Shown here: piece by piece, positions 31,671-42,154 of the stretch | Position numbering within the stretch: the stretch's first letter is position 1 | Layout: each line of letters starts with the position of its first letter | Assembly (NCBI GenBank): GCA_900312665.1 | Contig: ONZQ02000005.1 | Span: 1,653,077-1,717,076, forward strand | Origin: Cephalotrichum gorgonifer | Taxonomy: Eukaryota; Ascomycota; Sordariomycetes; Microascales; Microascaceae | Length of the DNA stretch: 64,000 nucleotides | Direction of reading: 5' to 3' | Position numbers and translations under genes: made by a program | Notes under the pieces: model-generated | The model's input: the letters and a program-made list of their open reading frames with translations, nothing else | Database searches by the model: none | What the model was told of the DNA's origin: nothing

Positions 31671-33642
31671 CTAGATCTTCGCCTTGTCCTCTCTTTGTAC
31701 TGCATCCCTTAACAACTTGCGGAGGATCTTCCCCGACGGGCTTTTCGGGATAGCCTCGATGAAAACTACGCCACCACGTAGGCGCTTATGGTCCGAGACC
31801 TTGCTAGCCACCCAATCCACAATCTCCTGGCCAGATATCTTGCCCTGATCTGCTACAACGTAAGCCCTTTTGAGGAGTTAGCACAGCCGATCCCATAGGT
31901 CTTTTCCTTTACAGAAAAAAAAAACAACAGCCCAAAACTAAAACCCAAACTTGGGGTTGGTTGGGTAACTAACCTGGGAAGTTCTGTGCCTTGTCCCTGG
32001 ACTCCGATGACTGCGGCGTCCAGGATCTTCGCGTTAGAGAGAAGAAGCGCTTCGAGCTCAGCGGGGGCGACCTGAGTCGCTTTATATTTGATAAGCTCCT
32101 ATCATCCACCTTTGGTTTTAGAAATGTGACCCAAACCAGGGTGAAGTGGGAAAATAAGGGCGATAGCTCACTAACCTTCTTCCGGTCCACACAGTGGAAG
32201 AGCCCGTCACGGAACTCTAAGATATCACCAGTAACAAGCCACCCATCGACGAAACACTCCTTAGTGGCCTTGTCGTTCTTATAATACGACTTGAAGACGA
32301 CCGGTCCACGCACCCACATCTCACCTGGTTGCCCCGGCTCGACATCGTGCCCCTCCTCATCCACAATACGGGCCTCGCACTCGGGAATCAACGGGCCGAT
32401 ACTGCCAGTATCATCCCGCACCCCACGGGGCAAGAGCGTGAAACACCCCGCGGTCTCGCTCAGGCCCCACGTTTGGGCCAGCACGACAGACTCGTCCTTG
32501 CCCAGCTTGCGCATCGCCTCAGCCTGCGTTTCCTTACCCAGCGGCGCGGCGCCCGAGATGGCGTGGTCGAGGGAGGCGAACTGATCGGTTACCGCGTCCG
32601 ATTTAGCTATCAGAAGGTAAATAGGCGGGACGGAGAAAAAGCTGGTGATCTGGAGCTTCTTGTTGAGTTGGAGGAACTTGGTGAAGTCGAATCGCTGCAT
32701 CCAGTACACGGTAGAGCCGATGTAGGTCGGGCTTACAAAGTATCCCTGCACGCCGGCGACGTGCGCAACGGGAAGGTGCGCCAGCGTGCAGTGTTTCTTG
32801 GCTCTTGCTGGGTCCACACGTCTCCAGTGAGTCCGTGTGTAATGATTACTTAGGACTGCCGCTGCTACCAAACTGGTGTGTGACAGATTGACGCCCTTGG
32901 GCATGCCGGTGGTACCACTCGAGAAGAGCACGCAGATAACGCTGCTCTCCAGTTGCTGCTTGTCCCGAATCCTAGTCCAATCTAGCTCCTGGTCGGAAAC
33001 ATGTACCGCTTTAGCGGACGCTGCCTCATTGAGCACAATCCCGTCGCCATCGCCCAGGACCAGAACGCGATCAGGTGAAAGGCCGGCGATCTTGGCGGCG
33101 GCTACTGCGACGGGGTTCAATTGCGGCGTGCAGACTAGTAACTTGCTTTCCATGATGTTGAGCTGGCTAGCGACCTCGCCCGGCGTGGACGCTGGGCTCA
33201 ATGCCGAGAAGATACCCCCCGCAGCGACGGTTGCGTACATGATGGTCGGTACGGTGTAGTGTCCTAGAGCTAAAAGCGTGACCACATCTTTTTCAGGGCC
33301 ATCGGCACCGATACCGTAGCCCTCTCGGAAGGTGTGGGCGACCTGGCGAAGCAAGGTGCGCTGTCGTGATTTAGTGATAGACCTGGACGGCGTCTCCGCG
33401 TCGGCATGAACGACGTCATCGTCCTTGGTATCCGGCTCAGGCGAGTCTGCCAACGAAAAGAAAAAAAAAAAAGTAAGTGTCTGTCCCGCGTTTTAAGTCG
33501 CAGCTACAGTAGTAGTTGGCCTGGCTCGTGGCTATCGGCACTTACCAAAGAGAAACGTGAGTACGTCTACCTCGGGGATCCTGACGCGGGTGGGACTTTT
33601 GTAGATGGTGCCTTCGGGCCGTTTCTCTACTATGGTGCTCAT
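31671..33642 (-). CDS. Acyl-CoA ligase (4-coumarate:CoA ligase-like, AMP-binding), peroxisomal
   Basis: Four exons (33642-33546, 33446-32176, 32098-31974, 31866-31671) give 562 aa. AMP-binding signatures: SSGTTGMPKGV (P-loop-like A3), AQTWGLSETAG (A5 region), GWLVTGD (A7), the DRKKELIKYKATQVAPAELE hinge (A8) across intron 2, and PKSPSGKILRKLL with the catalytic Lys (A10). The C-terminus is AKI, a PTS1-type peroxisomal signal. Enzymes of this class activate carboxylic acids (phenylpropanoid or medium-chain) to CoA thioesters via acyl-AMP. Every splice junction keeps frame and rebuilds family motifs. Substrate is not predictable from sequence alone. Confidence 0.92.
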
Positions 33643-34411
33643 GACGACGGCTATATCTCCCCGATTTCGCGATATTAGGACGGGGGTTTATTGTTCAGTG
33701 TTGACACCCTCGTTCTTGTTCGGGTTATCCCAGATTAAGTAGTTTCGCCCCAGGTTGTTTGGATCCCCGCATCGCTTCTCAAGTCCGACGGGAAGCACCA
33801 GCCCCGCACGAAGTATCTGGAGGATCCGAAGCGGGTGATTGGGCGTAAGTCACCGTTCTTGTCAGGAGCTGGATCGACATTCGCCTTTCCGGAAAGACAT
33901 GGGCCTAAATGGTTCGGGAATAGCAACCGAGGTATACGAGAAGGTCGCCCTGGCTCTGGTTCGCAACCTCTTTTTTCATTGTCACCGTTCCCCGGGCCAA
34001 CACATAATGTTTCATATTGTCTGCTAATTATGCAGTCTTCGGCCGACACCACATCGCTTCCAAATCATACTTATATTCCAATCAATTTATCCAGGCAGCT
34101 GTCCCCCGGTCATCGTCTTCATTCTGTATCCGAATCTACAATCGTAAGATGCGGAAAGGCCGAAAGAAACGTGCGTCTGAAGCGTTTTCTCTAGACAGAA
34201 ACATCGTATTACAACCACGAGAGACGGACCTTGCAGAGCCTGCAGACGGACTGTCGATCGCCAGGAATTCTGTTCGTTCCTACGAGAGTCACCTGAAACT
34301 CTTCTAAAACGTGAGTGTCCGCGACTGCTGATATTGATAGGGAAATATATACTCAAAGACCTGTGCAACAAATTTCCCAACTTCGATAATATCAACATTC
34401 AATGCCTGCCT
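33643..34411. other. Gene-free stretch
   Basis: Promoter of the acyl-CoA ligase and 3' flank of the next minus-strand gene. No supported feature. Confidence 0.4.
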
Positions 34412-36191
34412 TCAGCAATACACAAAGCGTAGTCCAGGACCATTGTGGGCGTACTGTATTGATTTTGCATGATACTCCCTCAGAAGCCGTTGCCCAAGTT
34501 TAGCACAAGGGGGCTCAAAAATGTCCACCCAGGGCATGTGGCGGATGCCCGACATGATTTCATCCCACAATACCGCGCTCCGTTCTCTCATCTCATCAGC
34601 TATCATTCCCATCGCGGTCGCGAGGTCTTCCTCACTAGGTTCACTAATGCTGCAGAGAACGAGGAGCCAAAGTCGGACAAGTCGTAGGTCAGGACTGTTC
34701 CAGCCGTGTTCCGTAGTGGGCTCCATTGGCAGCATCTTTAGCAGCTTTGAGATACGTGCTTCAGCGGTTCCAGGATAGGAGCGACACCTCCTCTTCACCC
34801 GTATGATCCAGATGATAGCACCAAGCCGAAGCGCTTCCGAAATAACATCACAATGTGTCATCGGTTCTGATGACCCTGGTGGCCGTTGGTTGAGCAAGTG
34901 GTGAGCAACTGGGTTGACTAAGAATCCCATCTGCTCTTCATCATCCCAGATGGCATCACCTTTAGTCGCCAGCTCGAACTGGAGCTGTGCAGCGAGCTCG
35001 TTAAGATCACCTATGCCGGACACGACGCCCATGAGCCGCGTATCCTGCTTATTCCCGTCCACGATAACGCTAGTTAATGGACCGGGCAGCGTGTCTAAGC
35101 CCCTGTGAGATATGCTGGCACCGGTCATGCTCTTGGATAATGGGAACAGCGGCTTAGTGTCGTGGAGCAATGCTGCTGTAACGTCCACCCTGAAATGATT
35201 TGTTAGTATACGTGTGAAAGTTCAATGAAAAAGATACGGAATTTCTGTCGCGAGGCATACCATGAAATCATGAGCATCAGGTCTCGGTTCGCCGCCAAGG
35301 TAGAGAGGCCGCCTCTTGCCGCAATGACCATCCATATGCCCTTGACATGGACCATCGCCTGGTCAAAGTCCAAGCTTGTAAACTTGACTCGAAATTTCAG
35401 CCACGCACTTAACCCCACGCTCTCCATACCTAGAACTTACGTTGTAGCAAATCAGTGCTAGCACCGCACTTATCACACTCTCCGACGTCGCCCTGCTCTT
35501 ATCGGGGCCGGCAAGCCAAGAACCAACACACTGGATCGTCGTCAGGGAGCGTTCCAACGCCAGAGATCTGAGCTCTCTGGCGGATCTCCGGTATAATGGG
35601 ATAAGAACGTTAGGTGAAGTGAATATCTGTTGGTAGTGGTGAAGAAAGGCAGATTGTCTAAAGGCGAAGGGGAACCAGAAAGTGTTTGTGGAGCAAGCTG
35701 TGCCCTTGGGTTTTAGCGAGTGGGGAGAACTGAGATCACGGAAACTTGGGAGAGGGGAGGAGGTTCTTACAGGAGCCCATTGCGTTCCTTCCCGCGACCA
35801 TGATTAGGGTGAACCCGTATGCTGAGAACCAATCCTCCCCCCATTCCTTTTCGAAGACGGATAAGGTATTTAATATGGGCTGTGCCGCATATGGTAGAGC
35901 AGTATCGTGTGGTGACACCAAATCTTTCGATGGAGCTTGTGTAAATTCATCTAGGATCTCTCGGCTTGTCGACTCTTCAACCTGATGGGTGTTCGATTGC
36001 GCCCCTGACGTTTCCACTTGCCATACTAAAGTCACGAATGGGGAGGGTTTTGGTGGCTTTCTTCGGGACTTTCCAATGTCGACCATGAGATGCCGACGCA
36101 CCTTGGAGTCGAGCGACTGGTTGCGGGTGCGACGTCGAGTAGGATTATCGTCATGTAAGAAGAGGAAGCGTCCCTGCCTTTGTGGGGCCAT
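34412..36191 (-). CDS. Fungal transcription-factor-domain protein without zinc cluster
   Basis: Four exons (36191-35771, 35697-35441, 35382-35261, 35189-34412) give 525 aa, all in frame. It starts MAPQRQGRFLFLHDDNPTRR, the N-terminus of a Pezizomycotina family with a fungal-specific (Fungal_trans_2-like) regulatory domain. Central helices include NTFWFPFAFRQSAFLHHYQQ and the SESVISAVLALICYN / FDQAMVHVKGIWMVIAARGG / TLAANRDLMLMISWVD blocks. No Cys6 cluster is present, so DNA binding is unproven. Such proteins may act as co-regulators or as degenerate paralogues of Zn2Cys6 factors. An in-frame ATG 49 codons upstream gives an atypical extension. Confidence 0.75.
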
Positions 36192-36458
36192 AATCAGCCG
36201 TTTTCGAATGTCACTGATCGATATATGGGGAGCGGAATACTCGTGATGTTGGAGCGAAGGGCGTTCGTTCGCTAGACAACACCAGAAGCCCATTGCTGGC
36301 CAAGGCCGTATGAAGCATCGACTCTGGGAACAATCCACACTGCCTGGGAATCACGTAAGACAGCCAGAGGGCCTCCCACAGCTGGATAGATGGGTGATTT
36401 AAAATCAAGAGCGTAAGTCCATGATTGGTAATCATACTGGGAGTTCCGCTATCCTAAC

Positions 36459-36580
36459 CAAGGTGCCTCGATCTTTGCCGTTTCGATACACCATTGACCA
36501 TTTTCGGTAACTGAGCGGAGTAAATATCAATTTGGTTGTAGCCATTCCGATTGGCTTAAGTGAATCAACCGACGTGAAGC
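36459..36580 (+). repeat. Left copy of diverged direct repeat flanking the transposon
   Basis: Contains AAGGTGCCTCGATCTTTGCC, then CGATACACCATTGACCATTTTCGG. The same order recurs at 38561-38690. Similarity is strongest over the first 55 bp and fades after. Together the copies bracket the Fot1-like element. Confidence 0.65.
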
Positions 36581-36587
36581 ATAGATA

Positions 36588-36616
36588 ACGTCTCTCACCC
36601 ACTTTTCGCCCACCCC
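36588..36616 (+). repeat. Left terminal inverted repeat of the Fot1-like element
   Basis: 29 bp, exact inverse of 38400-38428, directly preceded by TA. Confidence 0.95.
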
Positions 36617-36699
36617 AAAATCCAAGTACAACAAAATAGACCCTCTCATCAACCCGAATTTTCGACCCTTCTTGATGCAACAATAATACATTCACCTGG

Positions 36700-38330
36700 C
36701 TCACTAGATAATTCAGAGCCGCTGGATTCAGTTATGCTATCAGTTTTATCACCTGCTTCAATTTGTACCTTGTAGATAGCCTCAATCCCTGTAAACTTTG
36801 AATTTAGGCTAATTTGGACCCTCTTCTTTTTCCTAGGCCTTACAGTCTCAACCTGCTGCTTAAGAGCTTCTACCCTAGATTGGAGTGTAGCTAGTTGATA
36901 GTCCTTTTCCTTGAATCCTTTTTTGATCTTCCGGAATAGTAGCTGTTGAGTACTACTAGGCTGATCTAGTTGGCTATATTGGGCTAGCTGACCCTTAAGA
37001 TCAATAGCTTTTCTTGAGGTCGACTATGTGACTGTAGATATAGCTATATCCTACTGCTGGATAGGCTTGGATCCAAGGGCCTTTTCTAGGATAGGGTCAG
37101 TCCTGCTGCTGGTATTGATGGTGTTCTCAAGCAGTAGTGGGCTTATAAGGGGTCGGGCTATAGATATTGGCTATAGATCTGTCGATTTCCAGTCAGCCTG
37201 TATATTCTGAGCTATAAGAGTTGACTGGTATATCTTCTGATAGTAGGAAAGGAAATTCTTTTTGCCTACTACTATAGAATCATTCTACTATTCTAGATAT
37301 CCTAGCTTCTTTCTGTAGGCTGTCTTCAAGGGTCTAAAAACTGACTGATCTAAGGGCTGTAGGATATAGGATATATAGGCAGGCAGATAGAGTAGATATA
37401 TCCTGTTGATATAGCAGAGATATATGAATTCAGTTGATTTATAGCTTCTATGACTATCTAGGATAAGTAGACAGGCTATAGAAGGGTCTGTAGATTAGAT
37501 TGATAGGATAAAGATTTCTCTCAGCCAGTATACAGCTGTCTCATTATCTGTCTATCTATTTTCTGTTATATAGAATCTCCAGTTAGCAAAGGGTTGAAGG
37601 TCTAGAGGAAACTATTATTGTTGAATAGATCTGCCCTTATAGATGACAAGAGGTAGCACTGTAGAACCAGTAGTACTGATATACTCAATTAGAGTGATCT
37701 AGGCCCTTGACCCAGGCTGTTTTTTCTATAGATTCCAGGCTTCTATAGATCCTAGGACTAGGCCATTGGACCCTCGACCCTCTAGAATATTAGTCTCATC
37801 TATATTATATCGATTGGCTGGTTGGATAGCCTTGATCTGTAGGATTGATAGATATCGAAACCATACCCTGATGATATCAGTTGAGGCTCCATTGATATAC
37901 TGGGAATCGATAGCTCTAGCTCTTTGGACCTTGATTGAAGGGTTCTGATATAGGAAGGCCTGGAACCAGTTTTTCCCAAGGGTCTGGGGACCCCCTCGTA
38001 GGTGTAGGATTTGCTCAGCAAATTCCCGGATCTGTTGATAGGTTGGTAGGAGCCCTAGAGCAGCCTGGACCTGTATCTATTCGACTAAGTGGTTTTCCTG
38101 AGTTGGGGATAGCTTCTGCTAGCTGGTAAAGGCTATAGCCCTTGGCTGGGTGCCAGTTATTCGGGACCGAAGGGTAGATCTTGGGATCCCCCAGTTATAG
38201 GTAGCAATGTGGATAGATTGCCTGTTTACGATAGCCTCTAAGGCCTGATTGATCTCATCTTCAGTATAGTTGGTTATCTTTGATTGGAGTATATATATTG
38301 AAAATCTGGTTAAGAATAGATGAAAATTGA
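36700..38330 (-). pseudogene. Fot1/pogo transposase remnant
   Basis: Conceptual reading on the minus strand gives about 500 codons interrupted by TAG/TAA codons throughout (for example at about 38118, 38080, 37728, 37616 and 37554). The N-terminal DNA-binding half is the better preserved part. The catalytic Asp residues are still readable, but the protein cannot be made. Confidence 0.9.
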
Positions 38331-38399
38331 TAAAGCTGTTGTAGGTTGAAGTAGGTGGGTGGAAATGGCGGTGAGGTATTTTAGGGTGGGCGAAATGGG

Positions 38400-38428
38400 G
38401 GGGTGGGCGAAAAGTGGGTGAGAGACGT
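38400..38428 (-). repeat. Right terminal inverted repeat of the Fot1-like element
   Basis: Exact inverse of the left repeat, followed by TA. Just inside it a shortened second copy of the GGGTGGGCGAAA string occurs at about 38380-38395. Confidence 0.95.
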
Positions 38429-38560
38429 TACTCGTTCCCATCTACTGAGGCTGCTTTAGGTGTACCCTGACCCTTTTGGGGCAAGGTCAAACTTGAGCAA
38501 ACTTGGCCGGGAATAGAAGTAAATGGTTGATAATCCGGATGTCCGAACTGTCCCTTGCAC

Positions 38561-38690
38561 TCAAGGTTGCTCGATCTTTTGCCATTTTCGATGCACCATT
38601 GACCATTTTCGGCGATTGACTAAGTACCAGTCGAGTCGTAGGTGCTCTAATTGGTTCAAATAACTGAGCCAAGCCGAAGCAAATCAATCG
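38561..38690 (+). repeat. Right copy of diverged direct repeat flanking the transposon
   Basis: Contains CAAGGTTGCTCGATCTTTTG, then CGATGCACCATTGACCATTTTCGG, matching 36459-36580. It lies in the upstream region of the GST gene, about 330 bp before its ATG. Confidence 0.65.
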
Positions 38691-39018
38691 GTACGGATGT
38701 AAAGGACTTATATTTATTTGCCTAACCTCCGCTGGATATACCACGCCCCTATTCGGTCACTTCACACTAGAGGCAGCTGGGGCAAACTTATCCGTAGCCT
38801 CCATCGAAATGTGGTTCCGCCTGCAAGTTTACCATAATGATAAGGAAACGAAATGGGTATAAATATGAAGCAAGATCCTGCTGTCGATGGGAACAAATGA
38901 AGACTTGGCAAGCTGATTCATCACGCCTTGCGACCTCAGTATTGACTTTGAACGTCTCCACGGTTCCAACTCGATTGTTTCCATTGCAACCAACAAGCCT
39001 AACTCACCTGCGCCCATC

Positions 39019-40078
39019 ATGAGCACGGAGGAGAACATTACGCTCTACTGCGAGGGCACTCCCAATCCACTCAAGATTTCCATCGCTTTGGAAGAGCTGG
39101 GCTTGAAGTACAATGTACGCTTCCATCAACCCCCAATATCATAAAGCTCTCGCTCGGTCGTTTGTTTGGGAATCCCTGACATAGTCCGTATGTAGGTACG
39201 CACAATCAAGCTCTTTGAGCATGAGCAGAAAGAGCAGTGGTTCCTTGACATCAACCCCAACGGTCGCATCCCAGCCATTGTTGACAAGGACGAGGACGGC
39301 CAAGAGCTCAAGCTTTGGGAAAGTGGTGCTATCTTGCAGTATCTCGTGGACCGGTACGACAAGGATCACAAGATCTCGTATCCCCGTGGTACCAAAGAGC
39401 ATTGGGAGATGACTTGCTGGGTAGATCCTCCCTCCATGCACTATCGCCCTCTATTCAAGAAAGGACCGCCTCTAACAGGGGACATGCACAGCTCTTTTGG
39501 CAGATGAGCGGACTTGGGCCTATGCAAGGACAGGCAAACCACTTTGAGAGTATGTTTTAGACTGCTATGATACGGTCCCCTAATACTGGTCGGGCGATGG
39601 AAGAGAAAGTGTCACTGATCTGACATGAGAACAGTGGCCCCCGTCGGCGACCATGCGTACTCGTTGAGTCGTTACGTCAACGAAACACGCCGCCTCTATC
39701 GTACCATGGACAAGGCACTCGCCAAGAATCCTTCAGGATACCTTGTTGGCGACCATGTCTCTATTGCCGACATTGCCATCTGGCCATGGACCACCGCGTA
39801 CAGTAAGAGTAATGCCCCGGAACCATTCCATGACTAAGGAGACTAAGTGAGGGCGGCTTGCAGAGTACAGCGGTCTATCCCAAATCGACGAGTTCCCTCA
39901 TGTCAAGGAGTGGATGTACAGGCTCCTGGCGCGTCCTGGGTTCGAGAAGGGTCGGAATGTGCCGCAGCCTCACATTTACCTCCAGCTTAACGAGCTTCCA
40001 GATGAGGAACTGAGAAATATTGGGAGGGAGAGGTCGGTCTGGATTCAGGATGCTATGAAGCGCGATGCTGCAGCTTGA
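39019..40078 (+). CDS. Glutathione S-transferase (Ure2p/GST-A-like)
   Basis: Five exons (39019-39114, 39196-39420, 39492-39549, 39635-39802, 39864-40078) give 253 aa. The thioredoxin-like N-domain reads ITLYCEGTPNPLKISIALEELG with the cis-Pro segment NPNGRIPAIVDKD and the glutathione-binding LWESGAILQYLVDRYD. The all-helical C-domain contains the family N-capping box in GDHVSIADIAIWPWT. Such enzymes conjugate glutathione to electrophiles or reduce disulfides in the cytosol. All introns are phase-consistent with GTACGC, GTAGAT, GTATGT and GTAAGA donors. The promoter holds the right copy of the transposon-flanking repeat. Confidence 0.93.
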
Positions 40079-40824
40079 TCCGAAATATTGGTGCGTCGGA
40101 GACCGGGTTTGCTGGATGGCCACACGTCGTGGCTTGCATCATGCGCATGGGTTGACTTGGGCTCGGTAGCCCAAACAAGGGGTATTATTCACAGCAGCAA
40201 AGGGGGATATGGTTGGTTGCCTATCGCATATCCCCCTGGAATAATAGCAATACCACCATCATCTGCTCCAAACAGAGACCGTCCCAATCCCAATGGTGAT
40301 ACGATGATTGAAAATGACCTAGCTAAAGCTTTTTTTTAAAAAAAAAAAAAAAAAAAAAAACTAAAGGGCAAGGGGGTTACGTAAACCCTGTTCCCATATT
40401 CCTGGTTAATCCTAATTTTGGGATAGTTAGTATATGCCCATGGGGAACTCAATCTCGAAGCGCCCAGCGGCGGCCTTCTACGGCGGCCTCAGCACGGGGT
40501 GTATTTCGAAACAGGGCCCCACCATCTTATGGCCAAGAACCCGGCCACTTACATGTATCACTGTTGACAGCGCGCTTATGTGCAGATAAAGTAAGAGCCA
40601 ATAAAACTATCCTGCGCGACGCTCGCGCGCATGGCACAGGCAAGCCAATTGCATTGAAACCTTCTCACCCGCAGCGGCAATGGGATATCTGGGTCCCAAA
40701 CGGGAATACATACTCTCGCTCCCCTGCGTCGATTACTGCTTCACTTCCACCATCTTTCCCATTTCTTCTCCTTGATAAACATTTTTTTTTTCGGAATCCA
40801 GCACCAAGACTCCGAATAGCCATC
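40079..40824. other. Gene-free stretch with homopolymer run
   Basis: 3' flank of GST and promoter of the patatin-like gene. A T9 run abuts an A22 run at 40329-40360, a low-complexity site. No gene supported. Confidence 0.4.
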
Positions 40825-42154
40825 ATGAGCGATCGACCACTTTGTCTTCTAACCTTGGGTAACTCTAACGGTCTTACTAGCAATTTTCACGCTCACATCC
40901 CTAACATTGGTATACAGATGGTGGGGGTATCCGTGGACTCTCCGAGCTCCTGATCCTTGAGGAGATAATGAACGGGGTCAGAGCCGGTTTGGGTATGGAC
41001 GAGGATCCTCTACCCCCCGAATTTTTTGACCTGATAGGCGGAACATCCACCGGAGGGTAAGCCAATGATAGCACTTGCTGCTGTTCTGTGAAGTGAGCTA
41101 AGCCGAACTCAATCATAGGTTGATTGCCCTTCTTCTGGGACGACTGCGCTTGTCAGTGCCCGAAGCCCGGAAGGAATATGTCAAGATTGCGCGGGAGGTT
41201 TTCTCTAAGGAAAGTAGCTTCAGCAGAATGGGTAAAAACAAGTTTGATGGACGGAAGCTTGAACGGGCTGTAAAGTCCCTTCTAAGAAGCCGACTCGGGA
41301 AGGGTCGAGGGGAGGAAAGGATGCTTGATCATTCATATCCCTCCTGCAAGACGTACGTTGTCCTCCAGGCCCCGCAGTAGCTTGCCGACTGACGTAACCG
41401 TGCTAGGTTCGTATGTGCTGTGCCGCAGATAGACGTTTGAGCTCCAACAGGCCCTAGGCTGTTCCGCACGTATGGCGTACGCAATAAAGCTACCTTCAAC
41501 TGCACGATCTGGGAAGCAAGCCGGGCAACTTCTGCATCACCCCGATATTTCGACCCCATCTCCATTGGCCCGAAAGGGGAGCAGGGGAAGTTTGTGGATG
41601 CTGGTCTCGGATACAACAACCCTATCAACCAGGTGCTTCAGGAGGCGCGCCGTATCTTTCCTGGGCGGCGAATTGGTTGTGTCGTCAGCATCGGGACAGG
41701 TCTAACCCGCCCTATCACCTTTCCTGACTCACCAAGGACGAGTATCTGCCGGGAAATCAAGGCGTTGAAGTACATGGCGACCAACTCGGATACAACTGCA
41801 GAAGCAGTCCTGCAAACGTTCCCAGAGATGCAAGATATATACTTCCGTTTCAATGTCAATCGCGGACTTCGTGGCATCGAACTGAGTGAGTGGACAAAGC
41901 TACCCGAGGTCCGCAAATGCACACTTGCATACCTAGATCGGTTTGAGGTATCTTCTCGGATCGAGGATGTGGTTCTATCGTTGTTATCATCCAAGACACA
42001 CCTTACGCAGGATGATTCCGTCTCCCTGATCTCGGCCCCCTCTTCATTATCAACGACGTCCAGCACGGTTATTAGCCAGACTCAGACGTTTACCTGGCAG
42101 CTATCATCGTCTATACCCAAGGCAGTAGAAACCCTAGGGCCTGTCAGTGTGTAG
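40825..42154 (+). pseudogene. Patatin-like phospholipase with one internal stop
   Basis: Four exons (40825-40858, 40918-41056, 41119-41352, 41407-42154) would give 384 aa. The patatin lipase core is complete: the oxyanion DGGGIRG, the nucleophile elbow GGTSTGG (split by intron 2) and the catalytic Asp in DAGLGYNNP. Codon 147 is TGA (41438-41440), in frame between CAVPQIDV and APTGPRLFRTYG; no alternative splice site removes it. Everything before and after reads well, so the lesion looks recent (CGA to TGA is the simplest change). Patatins of this type hydrolyse acyl lipids and are common stand-alone or NLR-linked effectors in fungi. The Ser/Thr-rich C-terminus has no repeat domain. A sequencing error cannot be excluded. 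Confidence 0.82.

Larger units (their letters stand above)
36588..38428 (-). mobile_element. Fot1/pogo-type (Tc1-mariner superfamily) DNA transposon, degenerate
   Basis: The element is 1841 bp with perfect 29-bp terminal inverted repeats (36588-36616 and 38400-38428, ACGTCTCTCACCCACTTTTC then GCCCACCCC) and a TA target duplication (36586-36587 and 38429-38430). The minus strand encodes transposase remnants in the order expected for Fot1/pogo: a psq/CENP-B-like helix-turn-helix (YTEDEINQALEAIVN, WGIPRSTLRSR), GKNWFQAFLYQNPSIKVQRA, the first catalytic Asp in YNIDETNILEGRGSNG, a second in LLILDSHRSY, and a third in LQPLDQSVFRPLKTAY. The frame is broken by many TAG codons at CAG or TGG positions, and the interior is TpA-rich, as after RIP. 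Not autonomous. Confidence 0.93.

Noticed and set aside
32291..33259. Plus-strand open frames of 97-174 codons
   Set aside because: Antisense shadows of the acyl-CoA ligase exon 2.
37028..38129. Plus-strand open frames of 60-64 codons inside the transposon
   Set aside because: Reverse of the decayed transposase; no independent coding sense.
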